Below are positions 8,151 through 15,826 of a stretch of DNA of 64,000 nt, one piece after another. The position numbers and the translations under genes were made by a program. The DNA comes from Zavarzinia marina. Lineage in GTDB: Bacteria; Pseudomonadota; Alphaproteobacteria; Zavarziniales; Zavarziniaceae. The stretch spans positions 124,001-188,000 of the forward strand of contig NZ_JAKGSB010000002.1 of the NCBI RefSeq assembly GCF_021568905.1, written 5' to 3'. Below the pieces are notes generated by a model, which saw only the letters and a program-made list of their open reading frames with translations, was not told where the DNA came from and ran no database searches. Position 1 is the stretch's first letter. Each line of letters opens with the position of its first letter.

Positions 8151-8253
8151 GCGATAAGAATCTTATTCGCGTTTCGCTGTGACGGGTTGACGCAGGTCAT
8201 GCACCCGCGCATGATCCGTCCCGCAAGTCTTACAGGGACGGCATCACAAAAGA

Positions 8254-8284
8254 ACGGGCTGCCCATCGGGCAGCCCGTCGTCTT
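8254..8284. terminator. bidirectional terminator between DUF1192 and hsp20
   Basis: A perfect 10-bp stem, ACGGGCTGCC and GGCAGCCCGT, with a 5-base loop. The plus strand continues with cgtcttt and the minus strand with TCTTTTGTG, so it can serve both convergent genes. Confidence 0.75.
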
Positions 8285-8286
8285 TC

Positions 8287-8307
8287 GGGCCCCTTCGGAA
8301 GGGGCCC
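8287..8307 (-). terminator. second hairpin downstream of hsp20
   Basis: Arms gggcccctt and aaggggccc (9 bp, 3-base loop). It is the first hairpin met by hsp20 transcripts. It has no T-run, so it probably works together with the adjacent 8254-8284 terminator. Confidence 0.45.
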
Positions 8308-8344
8308 ATCCAGACGGGGAAGCCTATCCAGAAAAGGAAGCGTA

Positions 8345-8815
8345 TCAGGCGGCGGCCTGATGCTCGATCCGCGGGCCGGCGACGGCGGCGCCGGTCTCGA
8401 TCGCGATCTGGCGCGGCTTCTTCGCTTCCGGCACCTCGCGCACGAGATCGACGTGCAGCAGGCCGTTCTCGAACGACGCATTCACGACCTTGATGGTATC
8501 GGCAAGCTCGAAGCGGCGCTCGAAGGCGCGGGCGGCGATGCCGCGATGCAGATACTGGACCTCGGCCTTGTCCTCGCGGCCCTTGCCGGCGATGACGAGG
8601 ACATTCTCGTTCACGGTCACGTCGAGTTGGTCGGGGGCGAAGCCGGCGACGGCCATGGTGATGCGGTACTTGTCCTCGCCCGCCTTCTCGATGTTGTAGG
8701 GCGGATAGGACGTGGCGGCCTCGTCGACGCGGGCGGCGGCATCGAGCAGGCGCGAGACCCGGTCGAAACCGATGGTGGAACGCATCAGGGGCGAAAAATC
8801 AAAGGCAGAGCGCAT
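8345..8815 (-). CDS. Hsp20/alpha-crystallin small heat-shock protein
   Basis: A 156-residue IbpA-type small heat-shock protein. The short N-terminal arm (MRSAFDFSPLMRSTIGFDRV) is followed by the alpha-crystallin domain (about 35-130: YPPYNIEK, YRITMAVAGF, AFERRFELADTIKVVNASFENGLLHVDL) and a C-terminal tail. These ATP-independent chaperones hold unfolding proteins during heat stress. The ATG at 8815 has GGAGAA upstream; the longer frame to 8947 reads through the leader and is rejected. The leader can hide this ribosome site in a ROSE-like hairpin. No sigma-32 promoter was confidently identified. Confidence 0.9.
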   Translation of the reverse strand: MRSAFDFSPLMRSTIGFDRVSRLLDAAARVDEAATSYPPYNIEKAGEDKYRITMAVAGFAPDQLDVTVNENVLVIAGKGREDKAEVQYLHRGIAARAFERRFELADTIKVVNASFENGLLHVDLVREVPEAKKPRQIAIETGAAVAGPRIEHQAAA

Positions 8816-8820
8816 CGCAA

Positions 8821-8835
8821 TTCTCCATTGAGCAA
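8821..8835 (-). promoter_or_regulatory. ROSE-like RNA thermometer hairpin at the hsp20 ribosome site
   Basis: The minus-strand leader reads TTGCTCAATGGAGAA just before the ATG. UU-CUC can pair with the GAGAA of the ribosome-binding site, leaving a single bulged G in UUGCU. That is the layout of the 3' hairpin of ROSE thermometers, which repress rhizobial and other small heat-shock genes at low temperature. GC-rich segments further upstream (to about 8905) could form the accessory stems. Confidence 0.5.
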
Positions 8836-8961
8836 CGGCGAGTTTCGTCATGCGGCCATCCCCCCGAAGCCCGGGCGGGATCGCGCGCCGAGCCCCGTCG
8901 CGGGCACCCGGCACCAATGGATTTAAGGGCTGCGGCCCGGGCTTCAAGAGGCCCTGGAACG

Positions 8962-8987
8962 AAAAAAGGCGGCCCCGCGGGACCGCC
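8962..8987 (-). terminator. Rho-independent terminator of rpmE
   Basis: On the minus strand, GGCGGTCCC and GGGGCCGCC pair (9 bp with one G-T pair, 2-base loop) and are followed by TTTTTT. It lies about 33 bases past the L31 stop. Confidence 0.9.
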
Positions 8988-9019
8988 CTTTCACGAACGC
9001 CGCCGGTCGCGGCGCGGCC

Positions 9020-9244
9020 TTACTTGAGGCCGAACTTCGAGAAGCGCTTGTTGAACCGGGCGACCATGCCGCCGGTGTCGATGATGCGCTGCTGACCGCC
9101 GGTCCACGCCGGGTGGGAGCTCTTGTCGATGTCGAGCTTCATGACATCGCCTTCCTTGCCCCAGGTGGTGCGGGTCTTGAACACCGTGCCATCGGTCATT
9201 TCGACCGAGATGACGTGGTAGTCCGGGTGAATGCCTTCCTTCAT
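9020..9244 (-). CDS. rpmE: 50S ribosomal protein L31, zinc-free type
   Basis: A 74-residue ribosomal protein with the L31 hallmarks [19 protein letters not shown] and [15 protein letters not shown]. The sequence has no cysteine at all, so it is the C-minus form that cannot bind zinc. It is a monocistronic unit: a strong terminator follows, and the gene upstream on this strand ends 140 bases earlier. The start is fixed by the universal N terminus. Confidence 0.97.
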   Translation of the reverse strand: MKEGIHPDYHVISVEMTDGTVFKTRTTWGKEGDVMKLDIDKSSHPAWTGGQQRIIDTGGMVARFNKRFSKFGLK

Positions 9245-9331
9245 CGTCCTGCTCCTTGACCACGGTGCCCTGGCTGTCCTGGGCCGCCGGCCATGGGTAA
9301 ATCGGTTTCGACTGCGCGTCGGGAAGCCGCG

Positions 9332-9360
9332 TTCCTATCGGAAATGGCCGTCGAAGGCAA
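9332..9360 (-). promoter_or_regulatory. possible sigma-70-type promoter of rpmE
   Basis: Minus-strand TTGCCT and TAGGAA are separated by 17 bases, about 90 bases upstream of the L31 ATG. An inverted repeat (AAGCCGCG ... CGCGGCTT) surrounds the region. The match is modest. Confidence 0.35.
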
Positions 9361-9385
9361 CGACAATCGCGGCTTTCCCCGGTTT

Positions 9386-10381
9386 CTAGAGACGCGACAG
9401 CAGTTCCGCCTTCTTTGCCGCGAATTCCGCGTCGCTCAGGATGCCCTTGTCGCGGAGCGCCGCCAGCTTCTCGATGGTGGCGATGATGTCGGCGGCGGAG
9501 GGAGCTGCCTGGGCCGGGCTGGCCGGCGCCGGGACCTCGAGCCCCGCGCTGTCCGGGGCCGGGATTTCGGTCGCCGTCGGCACCGGCACTTCCTGGGGTG
9601 CCGGCGGCGGCACTTCCGGCATGATGGTGGCGGGCGCCGGTACCTCGGGCATGGGCGGCGCTGCATCCGGCATCCGCGGCGCCGCCGGCGCCTCGCGGCC
9701 GCCGGAGACCACGGGCAGGGAGGCGACGTCGATCAGGCCGTACTGGCTGGTGAAGCTGAGGGTGCCGCTGCCCGACTGCTGCTGCGAGAAGCCGCCGATC
9801 GAATGATCCATCGTGTCATAGACCGTGACATGGCCGCCGAGGTCGATGGCGAGGCGCCGGGGTCCGGCGAACCAGGCATAGCGGACATTGTTCTGGGCAC
9901 CGCTGCTGTTCGGCTGGCCGAGGTCCGCCGGCCACCAATGGCTGCCCTGGCCCGGCCCCGGCACGAACAGGCTGACGCCGGCACCGCCGCCCTGGCTCTG
10001 CGACTGGTATCCGCCCTGATTCGGCTGGCTGTCCTGGCTCTGGTAATTGCCGTAGCCACCCTGGCCGTAACCACCCTGGCTCTGGGACTGGAAGCTGCCG
10101 GTCAGCAGCAGGCCGGGCTGGCTGGCGGCCAGCGACGCCAGTTCGTTGCACAGGGCGTCGATCCGGCCCTTCAGAGCATTGTTGAACATGTCGGACAGCA
10201 TGATCATGCCGCCCTGCATCCATTGGCCCGAGCCGCCGAATTCCGGATGGTCGAACTGCGCCATGGAGCCGTTGCCGTTGACGACGCTCATCAGCATCGA
10301 GGTGACGGCGTCGGCGCTGAAACCGTGACGTTGCGCGATATCGCCGACCGCCTGCTGGCCGGCCTGGGAGAGCTGTCGCAT
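9386..10381 (-). CDS. SHOCT-domain protein with Gln/Gly/Ser/Tyr low-complexity segment
   Basis: A 331-residue soluble protein in clear blocks. The N-terminal helical part (1-90, MRQLSQAGQQAVGDIAQRHG) resembles proteins annotated only as SHOCT-domain. Residues about 95-134 are almost entirely Gln, Gly, Ser and Tyr (GGYGQGGYG repeats). A conserved middle region (137-225) contains WWPADLGQPN and YAWFAGPRRLAIDLGG. A Pro/Glu/Ala-rich linker (230-295) leads to a C-terminal SHOCT domain (297-331, IEKLAALRDKGILSDAEF), a short oligomerisation helix pair. I chose the ATG at 10381, which has AGGA upstream. No signal peptide is seen. Function is unknown. Confidence 0.75.
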   Translation of the reverse strand: MRQLSQAGQQAVGDIAQRHGFSADAVTSMLMSVVNGNGSMAQFDHPEFGGSGQWMQGGMIMLSDMFNNALKGRIDALCNELASLAASQPGLLLTGSFQSQSQGGYGQGGYGNYQSQDSQPNQGGYQSQSQGGGAGVSLFVPGPGQGSHWWPADLGQPNSSGAQNNVRYAWFAGPRRLAIDLGGHVTVYDTMDHSIGGFSQQQSGSGTLSFTSQYGLIDVASLPVVSGGREAPAAPRMPDAAPPMPEVPAPATIMPEVPPPAPQEVPVPTATEIPAPDSAGLEVPAPASPAQAAPSAADIIATIEKLAALRDKGILSDAEFAAKKAELLSRL

Positions 10382-10574
10382 GGGATGTCCTGAAACGGGG
10401 TGAGATCTTCGAGGGACGTCGCCCCACGATCGCCCTACCCTGCCCCGCTTCCGTGACAGAAATAAAGCCCGCGCCGCGCGAAAGGCGAATTTTTCCTGTC
10501 CGGCCCCCGGTTGGCAGTCCGGTCCTGGGGGGCTAATACTGTCGGCTTTCCGTTTCCAGCGATGGCCAACACGC

Positions 10575-10817
10575 ATGACCGACAGCCTGCCCGACCGTCT
10601 TTCCACCAATCCGAACAGCCCCTATTACGACGAAGAGATCCTGAAGCGCGGCATCGGCATCCGCTTCAAGGGGCAGGAAAAGACCAATGTCGACGAATAT
10701 TGCATCTCCGAGGGCTGGATCCGCGTCGCCGCCGGCAATTCCCGCGACCGCAAGGGCAATCCCCTGACCATCCTCCTCAAGGGCCCGGTCGAGCCCTATT
10801 TCCGCGACGCCGACTGA
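10575..10817 (+). CDS. DUF3297 family protein
   Basis: An 80-residue protein matching DUF3297: LPDRLSTNPNSPYYDEEIL at the start, then GIRFKG..., and ISEGWIRVAAG near the middle. Members are small, cytoplasmic and of unknown function, common in Proteobacteria. It is convergent with the AraC regulator (12-base gap) and divergent from the SHOCT gene. The start is the only ATG consistent with the family N terminus. Confidence 0.85.
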   Translation: MTDSLPDRLSTNPNSPYYDEEILKRGIGIRFKGQEKTNVDEYCISEGWIRVAAGNSRDRKGNPLTILLKGPVEPYFRDAD

Positions 10818-10829
10818 GCGGGCGCGCCG

Positions 10830-11708
10830 TCACTCGGCGATGCGGCGGCGGTACTGCTGGGGCGTCTCCCCCAGATGCTGCTTGAAGACGCGGGAGAAAT
10901 GGCTCTGGCTGGCGAAGCCGACCTGATCGGCCAGTTCCGCCAGCGAGACCCGCGTGCTCTGCAGCAGTTCGCAGGCCCGCGTCACCCGGGCACGGGTGAT
11001 GAAGGCATGGGGCGTCATGCCGAATTCGGTCTTGAAGAAACGGAAGACGTAGGACGCCGAGACGTCGAACAGGCGCGCGATCTCGTCGATCTCGATGCCG
11101 CGCTCCAGATTGGCGCCGACGAAGTCCGACACCGCCGCGCGCCGGAACGAGCGCCGCCCGTTCGACGGTTGCAGGGCGCGGATGCGGCGGATCGCGATCG
11201 TTTCCAGATGGCCGCATAGGGCGCCCACCATCGCCTTCAGATGGCCCTCGGTCATATCGTCCGCCGGCTGTCCCAATTCGCCCGCGATCGACAGGCCGAG
11301 GCTGAGGGACAGCGCGTCGGGCACGGCGAATTGCAGATCGTCGATGAATTCGCTGCGCCCGATCATGGCGCAGGCCTGCGCCGATGGCCGAAACTGCACG
11401 GTCAGCAGGTCGAGCTCGCCGTTGATGCGCCAGAACACCCGCGTGTTGGCGGGGATGAACTGCACCGATCCCGGTGCCGCCTCGCGCTCCGACCAGTCCT
11501 CGTCCACGCGGTAGCGCGCCCCGGCCCGGCCGCCCAGCATGATGGCGACGCCCCAATGGGCCAGCGGCGCCATGTCGAAGATCGCCACATGCCGGCACCA
11601 ATAGCCGATCATTGCAGGACGATCGTCCAATATCGTGCAGTACTCGAACTCCGGATCGCCCAGAGCACTGGTCACATAATCGAAATCCCGCCGGAACGTC
11701 GAGAACAT
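10830..11708 (-). CDS. AraC-family regulator, divergent from DUF1329/DUF1302 pair
   Basis: A 292-residue regulator. The N-terminal sensor (about 1-180) resembles AraC-binding-like domains. The C-terminal double helix-turn-helix (195-290) carries EIARLFDVSASYVFRFFK and the family signature QVGFASQSHFSRVFKQHLGETPQQYRRR. It reads away from the DUF1329 gene across a 352-base spacer containing an inverted repeat, which suggests it controls that pair. The GGGGGTGG ribosome site supports the ATG at 11708. The inducer is unknown. Confidence 0.88.
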   Translation of the reverse strand: MFSTFRRDFDYVTSALGDPEFEYCTILDDRPAMIGYWCRHVAIFDMAPLAHWGVAIMLGGRAGARYRVDEDWSEREAAPGSVQFIPANTRVFWRINGELDLLTVQFRPSAQACAMIGRSEFIDDLQFAVPDALSLSLGLSIAGELGQPADDMTEGHLKAMVGALCGHLETIAIRRIRALQPSNGRRSFRRAAVSDFVGANLERGIEIDEIARLFDVSASYVFRFFKTEFGMTPHAFITRARVTRACELLQSTRVSLAELADQVGFASQSHFSRVFKQHLGETPQQYRRRIAE

Positions 11709-12060
11709 CCCACCCCCTTTGGCGCTTCCGCACCTTGTTTTTCGTCAGGATAGGGACATCCGTCCAGCGACGCCAGAAATATGAAAAATCGAGTTCACAC
11801 ATGTGCAAGAACTCGCCAATTCGACCTGATAACTTCCCTTGCAACAACGAAAAGCGGAGGAAGTGCCTGAAAGGGCGCTGGCGGGTTTCTTTTGCCCGTC
11901 GGCGACGAGGCAAGGGCGGAACGGGATCGTTTCTTGAAAAATCAGGAAATTTCATGCGGTGGCAAAGTCACCGCAGCGGATTCCCGTGCGCCTTGGACGA
12001 AGGATGCGCCTTCACTTCCCGAGCGAAAACTGTGTTTACCGGGGATACGAGGAGCACCTG
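11709..12060. other. divergent promoter region between AraC regulator and DUF1329 gene
   Basis: This 352-base gap contains no convincing gene. It holds the inverted repeat at 11791-11814 and, next to the DUF1329 start, the ribosome site GAGGAG. Short frames here lack family resemblance. Confidence 0.6.
11791..11814. promoter_or_regulatory. inverted repeat GAGTTC-N12-GAACTC, candidate operator
   Basis: The 6-base arms are perfect complements and enclose an inner palindrome, CACATGTG. It lies 83 bases upstream of the AraC start and about 247 upstream of the DUF1329 start. The inner CACATGTG core also occurs in the MarR-linked palindrome at 17091-17104. Confidence 0.45.
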
Positions 12061-13440
12061 ATGAAGACGCTGAACCTCATGATGGCGGGTCTTGTCCTTG
12101 CCGCGGCGGCGACGCCCGCCTCGGCCAAGGTGCCGCAGTCGGAGGCCGATCGCCTGGGCGCGGATCTGACCATGGTCGGCGCCATCAAGGCGGGCAATGC
12201 CGAGGGCACGATTCCCGCCTATGACGGCGGCATCACCAGGCCGCCGGCGGGCTACGCGCCGGGTACGCATTATCCCAACCCCTTTGCCGGCGACACGCCG
12301 ACGGCGACCATCAGCGCCGCCAACATGGGCCAATACGTGGCCCATCTGACCGCCGGCCAGCAGGCCATGCTGAAGCTCTATCCCGACTTCAAGATGCCGG
12401 TCTATCAGACGCGGCGGTCGTGTTCCCTGCCCGAGCGGGTCTATGAGGCGAGCAAGCGGAACGCCGCGACCGCGACCATGACCGAGGACAAGAACGGCCT
12501 GAATGACGCAATCCTGGGCGTGCCCTTCCCGATCCCGCAGAGCGGCGTCGAGGCAATCTGGAACCACCGGCTTCGCTATCGCGGCTTCAAGTTCCGCCGC
12601 TGGTTCGGCTCCGCCGCGGTGAACCGCGACGGTTCCTACATCATGTTCAAGAGCCAGGACGAGGGCATCATCCACTATTCCGGCCCCGGCCTCGCCGAGA
12701 TCGGCGACGTTACCGACATCAAGCAGCTCAACAATATCGGTATTTCCTACCTGAACATCACCACTGCGCCGTCCCGGGTGGCGGGTTCGATCGTTCTCGT
12801 CCTCGACACGATCAACGCCAAGGAACTGCCGCGCCAGGCCTGGCAGTACAATCCGGGCACGCGGCGGGTGCTGCGCGCCCCCGAGCTCGCCTATGACAAC
12901 CCGCTGTTCAACACCGACGGCCTCGCCACCACCGACCAGTTCGACGTCTACAACGGCGCCACCGACCGTTACACCTTCGACCTGCTGCCGTCGAAGGAGC
13001 TCTACATCGGCTACAACGCCTATGAGCTGATGTCGGACAAGCATCCCTATGACGAGCTGCTGCGCCCCGCCCACCTCAACCAGGATCTCGCCCGCTACGA
13101 GCTGCATCGGGTCTGGGTCGTCGATTCCAAGCTGAAGGAAGGGTCGCGCCACATCTACGGCCGCCGCACCTTCTATCTCGACGAGGACAGCTGGAACATC
13201 GTCGCCGTCGACATATACGACGGCCGTGGCGAGATGTGGCGCGTGCAGGATGCCCCGGCCGCGAATTACTACGACCTGCCGCTGTGCTCCTCCGCGCTCG
13301 AGACCAGCTACGACCTCCAGTCCGGCCGCTATGTCGTCTTCGGCCTGAAGAACGAGGAAAAGATGCTGGACTGGAACGTGCCGGATATCGATCCCTCGCA
13401 ATTCTCGCCCGACGCCATCCGCCGCATGGGCAAGCGCTGA
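12061..13440 (+). CDS. DUF1329 family exported protein
   Basis: A 459-residue protein with a signal peptide (residues 1-21, ...TPASA before KVPQSEA) and the DUF1329 pattern: EADRLGADLTMVGAIKAGNAEGTIPAYDGGI, then PYDELLRPAHLNQDLARYELHRVWVV and RRTFYLDEDSW. DUF1329 proteins have a LolB/LolA-like lipid-binding fold and are nearly always encoded with a DUF1302 outer-membrane protein, often near RND transporters or lipid and hydrophobic-compound catabolism genes. I chose the ATG at 12061 (GAGGAG upstream, signal peptide start). The DUF1302 gene follows after 65 bases. The cargo is unknown. Confidence 0.9.
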   Translation: MKTLNLMMAGLVLAAAATPASAKVPQSEADRLGADLTMVGAIKAGNAEGTIPAYDGGITRPPAGYAPGTHYPNPFAGDTPTATISAANMGQYVAHLTAGQQAMLKLYPDFKMPVYQTRRSCSLPERVYEASKRNAATATMTEDKNGLNDAILGVPFPIPQSGVEAIWNHRLRYRGFKFRRWFGSAAVNRDGSYIMFKSQDEGIIHYSGPGLAEIGDVTDIKQLNNIGISYLNITTAPSRVAGSIVLVLDTINAKELPRQAWQYNPGTRRVLRAPELAYDNPLFNTDGLATTDQFDVYNGATDRYTFDLLPSKELYIGYNAYELMSDKHPYDELLRPAHLNQDLARYELHRVWVVDSKLKEGSRHIYGRRTFYLDEDSWNIVAVDIYDGRGEMWRVQDAPAANYYDLPLCSSALETSYDLQSGRYVVFGLKNEEKMLDWNVPDIDPSQFSPDAIRRMGKR

Positions 13441-13505
13441 CACCAACGAAGAAGAGGAAAGACGGTCGCGCCGCCGAGGCGTGGCCGCGTGGGGGAGAGA
13501 CGAGA

Positions 13506-15704
13506 ATGCATGCTTCCAGGCATCCGGGCCGGCCGGCGCGCCGGATCTTCCTGACGGCGACCGCCGTCTGCGCCCTGACCGCCGCCGCGGGCGCCGCCGC
13601 CGCCTATGAATTCGACGTCGGCGACGAGATCACGGTGTCCATCATCGGCTCGCTGTCGACCGGCGCCCAGATCCGCATGGCCGACCGCGATCCGCGCAAC
13701 TACGGCTACTACTACGGCGGCGGGCTGATCTCGTCGGGCAACGACGACGGCAACCTGAACTTCGACAAATACGACCTGATCAGCCAGATCACCACGGCCA
13801 AGGCCGAACTGTCGGTCGAATGGCGGAATTTCCTGGTCTATGTCCGGGGTGCCGCCTTCTACGACTGGGTCGCGGACAACAACGACCTGGCGGATTTCGA
13901 CCCGGCGCATCGGGTCTACAACTCCGGGCGTTACCACGACGGCGCCGCCGACAAGGCGAATTGGGACGCCTATCTGCTCGACTACTATGTGCGCGGCGAC
14001 TTCACGCTGTTCGACAATTACCTGGGCATCACGGTCGGCAACCAGATCCTGAACTGGGGCGAGGCGCTGTTCACCATCAACGGCATCTCGGTGATCAATC
14101 CGATCGACGCCGGCAAGATCCGCGTGCCCGGCGCCGAGCTGAAGGACGCGCTCATCCCCGTGCCCATGGTCTCCGTCAATTACGAGATTGCCAGCGGCCT
14201 GTCGGTGGAAGCCTTCTACCAGCTCGATTTCGAGCCCTTCAAGCTCGACGCCTGCGGCAGCTTCTTCTCCTTCACCGACAATTTCTGCGACGGCGTGAAG
14301 GTCTCGTCCAGTTTCACCGATCCCTACGACACACGGTCCTATACCTCCGGATCCGGCCTGAACCCCAATGATTACGACGATCCGAACAGCGTGCTGCTCG
14401 CGGCGAACGCGCCCATCACCACGCTCGACGATCCCGATACGGACGATTGGGGCGTCTCGCTGCGCTACTTTTCGCCCGAGCTGAACAATACCGAGTTCCA
14501 GCTCTACTACGTCCGCTACAATTCGCGCCTGCCCTCGCTCTATGCCGAATCGCCGGCCCAATTCGCCCCCGGCACCGGCGAGACCAATCTGGCCGCGCTG
14601 CCGGCGCCCCTGCTCCAGGGCCTGTTGGACCAGCTCGGGGTCGATGCGCTGAACCAGCTCACCACGGCGCTTTCCAATGTGCTCGGCGGGCCGATCACCG
14701 ATATCGCGGGGGCCCTCACCAATCCGCTCAGCAATGTGCTGATCGATCCGGCCTTCGGCACGGCGCCCCGTTCCACGGTGCTGAAGAATCTCGAGGGCGG
14801 CGGTCTCTATCAATATTACCCGTCCGATCTCGAAATGATCGGCTTCGCCTTCAACACCACCTACGACCCGCTGGCGGTGGCGATCAACGCGGAGGTGAGC
14901 TGGAAGCACAATGTGCCGATCTGGATCTCCGAACCCGCCTTCCTCGCCGCCGTCTATAATTCGGCGGGCGGCGTTCCCATCGACCAGGCGACCAAGGCCG
15001 AGACCGAGCTTTGCGTGCAGCCCGTCTGCGTCCAGAATCCGGGCATCGCGCCGATCCTCGAAACGCCCTTTTCCGGGCACGACGATCAATATGTTCCGGG
15101 CGGCCGCGTCTTCCTCGACGAGCCGCACGACGTCTGGCAGGCGGCGATCCGCTTCATGCAGATCCGCGGCGGCTCGGACTGGGTGACGAAGCTGCTCGGC
15201 GCCAACCAGCTCTTCGCCCTGGTCGAATTCGGCGCGCTCCACGTCGATCTCGACAACGGCACGCAATATGCGGCTTACGGCCAGAACGGCTTCACCGGCT
15301 TCCGCACCCGGCCGCTGAACCTCGGCCCGGTCACGGTGCAGGACCCGATCTATGCCACCAACCTGGGGCCCTATTTCCCGTCGACCTGGAAGAATCCGTC
15401 GAAATGGTCGGGCGGCGTGCAGGGCCTCGTGTTCTGGGATTATCCGAACGTGATGGACGGCGTGACCATGACGCCGTCGGTCGGCTTCTCTCACGGGCTG
15501 TTCGGGGTGACCCCGGCGCCGACGCCCGGTTTCGTCAAGAGCGTGACGTCGCTGAATTTCGCCGTGAAGTTCGACTACCTCGAACACTGGAGCCTCAGCG
15601 TCAACTACTTCAAGAGCTTCGGCGGCGGCGGGGGCGGCGGCGGTTCGCGCAATCCCTATATCGACCGCGACTTCGTCGGCTTCAACCTGACCTATTCGCT
15701 GTAA
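13506..15704 (+). CDS. DUF1302 family outer-membrane protein
   Basis: A 732-residue protein with a signal peptide (about 1-34, ending AAAAA before YEFDVG) and an amphipathic beta-strand pattern with a C-terminal aromatic-rich strand (GFNLTYSL), as in outer-membrane barrels. The first 250 residues carry the DUF1302 marks GSLSTGAQIRMADRD, VYVRGAAFYDW and GNQILNWGEALF. A glycine run (GGGGGGGG) precedes the last strands. It is the usual partner of DUF1329 and lies right behind it. I chose the ATG at 13506 (GGGGGAGAGACGAGA upstream). A role in envelope lipid or hydrophobic substrate transfer is inferred from the pairing. Confidence 0.9.
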   Translation: MHASRHPGRPARRIFLTATAVCALTAAAGAAAAYEFDVGDEITVSIIGSLSTGAQIRMADRDPRNYGYYYGGGLISSGNDDGNLNFDKYDLISQITTAKAELSVEWRNFLVYVRGAAFYDWVADNNDLADFDPAHRVYNSGRYHDGAADKANWDAYLLDYYVRGDFTLFDNYLGITVGNQILNWGEALFTINGISVINPIDAGKIRVPGAELKDALIPVPMVSVNYEIASGLSVEAFYQLDFEPFKLDACGSFFSFTDNFCDGVKVSSSFTDPYDTRSYTSGSGLNPNDYDDPNSVLLAANAPITTLDDPDTDDWGVSLRYFSPELNNTEFQLYYVRYNSRLPSLYAESPAQFAPGTGETNLAALPAPLLQGLLDQLGVDALNQLTTALSNVLGGPITDIAGALTNPLSNVLIDPAFGTAPRSTVLKNLEGGGLYQYYPSDLEMIGFAFNTTYDPLAVAINAEVSWKHNVPIWISEPAFLAAVYNSAGGVPIDQATKAETELCVQPVCVQNPGIAPILETPFSGHDDQYVPGGRVFLDEPHDVWQAAIRFMQIRGGSDWVTKLLGANQLFALVEFGALHVDLDNGTQYAAYGQNGFTGFRTRPLNLGPVTVQDPIYATNLGPYFPSTWKNPSKWSGGVQGLVFWDYPNVMDGVTMTPSVGFSHGLFGVTPAPTPGFVKSVTSLNFAVKFDYLEHWSLSVNYFKSFGGGGGGGGSRNPYIDRDFVGFNLTYSL

Positions 15705-15772
15705 CTGGCCAGGTACGTCACCCGGCCCCGCGTTCCCACACGCTCGTTACCTCCTAACGGGTGTGCCACTCG

Positions 15773-15816
15773 CCCCGGATCGCCGCGCCCTCGCGGCCGG
15801 CGGTCCGGGGTTTCTT
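15773..15816 (+). terminator. terminator of the DUF1329/DUF1302 unit
   Basis: An outer stem CCCCGGA/TCCGGGG continues into an inner stem CGCCG/CGGCG and is followed by TTTCTT. It lies 68 bases past the DUF1302 stop and just before the convergent enoyl-CoA isomerase gene. Confidence 0.75.
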
Positions 15817-15826
15817 ATGATCCGCC

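Noticed and set aside
8816-8947. Extended N terminus of Hsp20
   Set aside because: The extension is proline/arginine-rich leader sequence, and small heat-shock proteins start at MRS-F-type N termini as at 8815.
8991-9263. A 90-codon frame overlapping rpmE
   Set aside because: It is an out-of-frame reading of L31, whose own frame matches the family along its full length.
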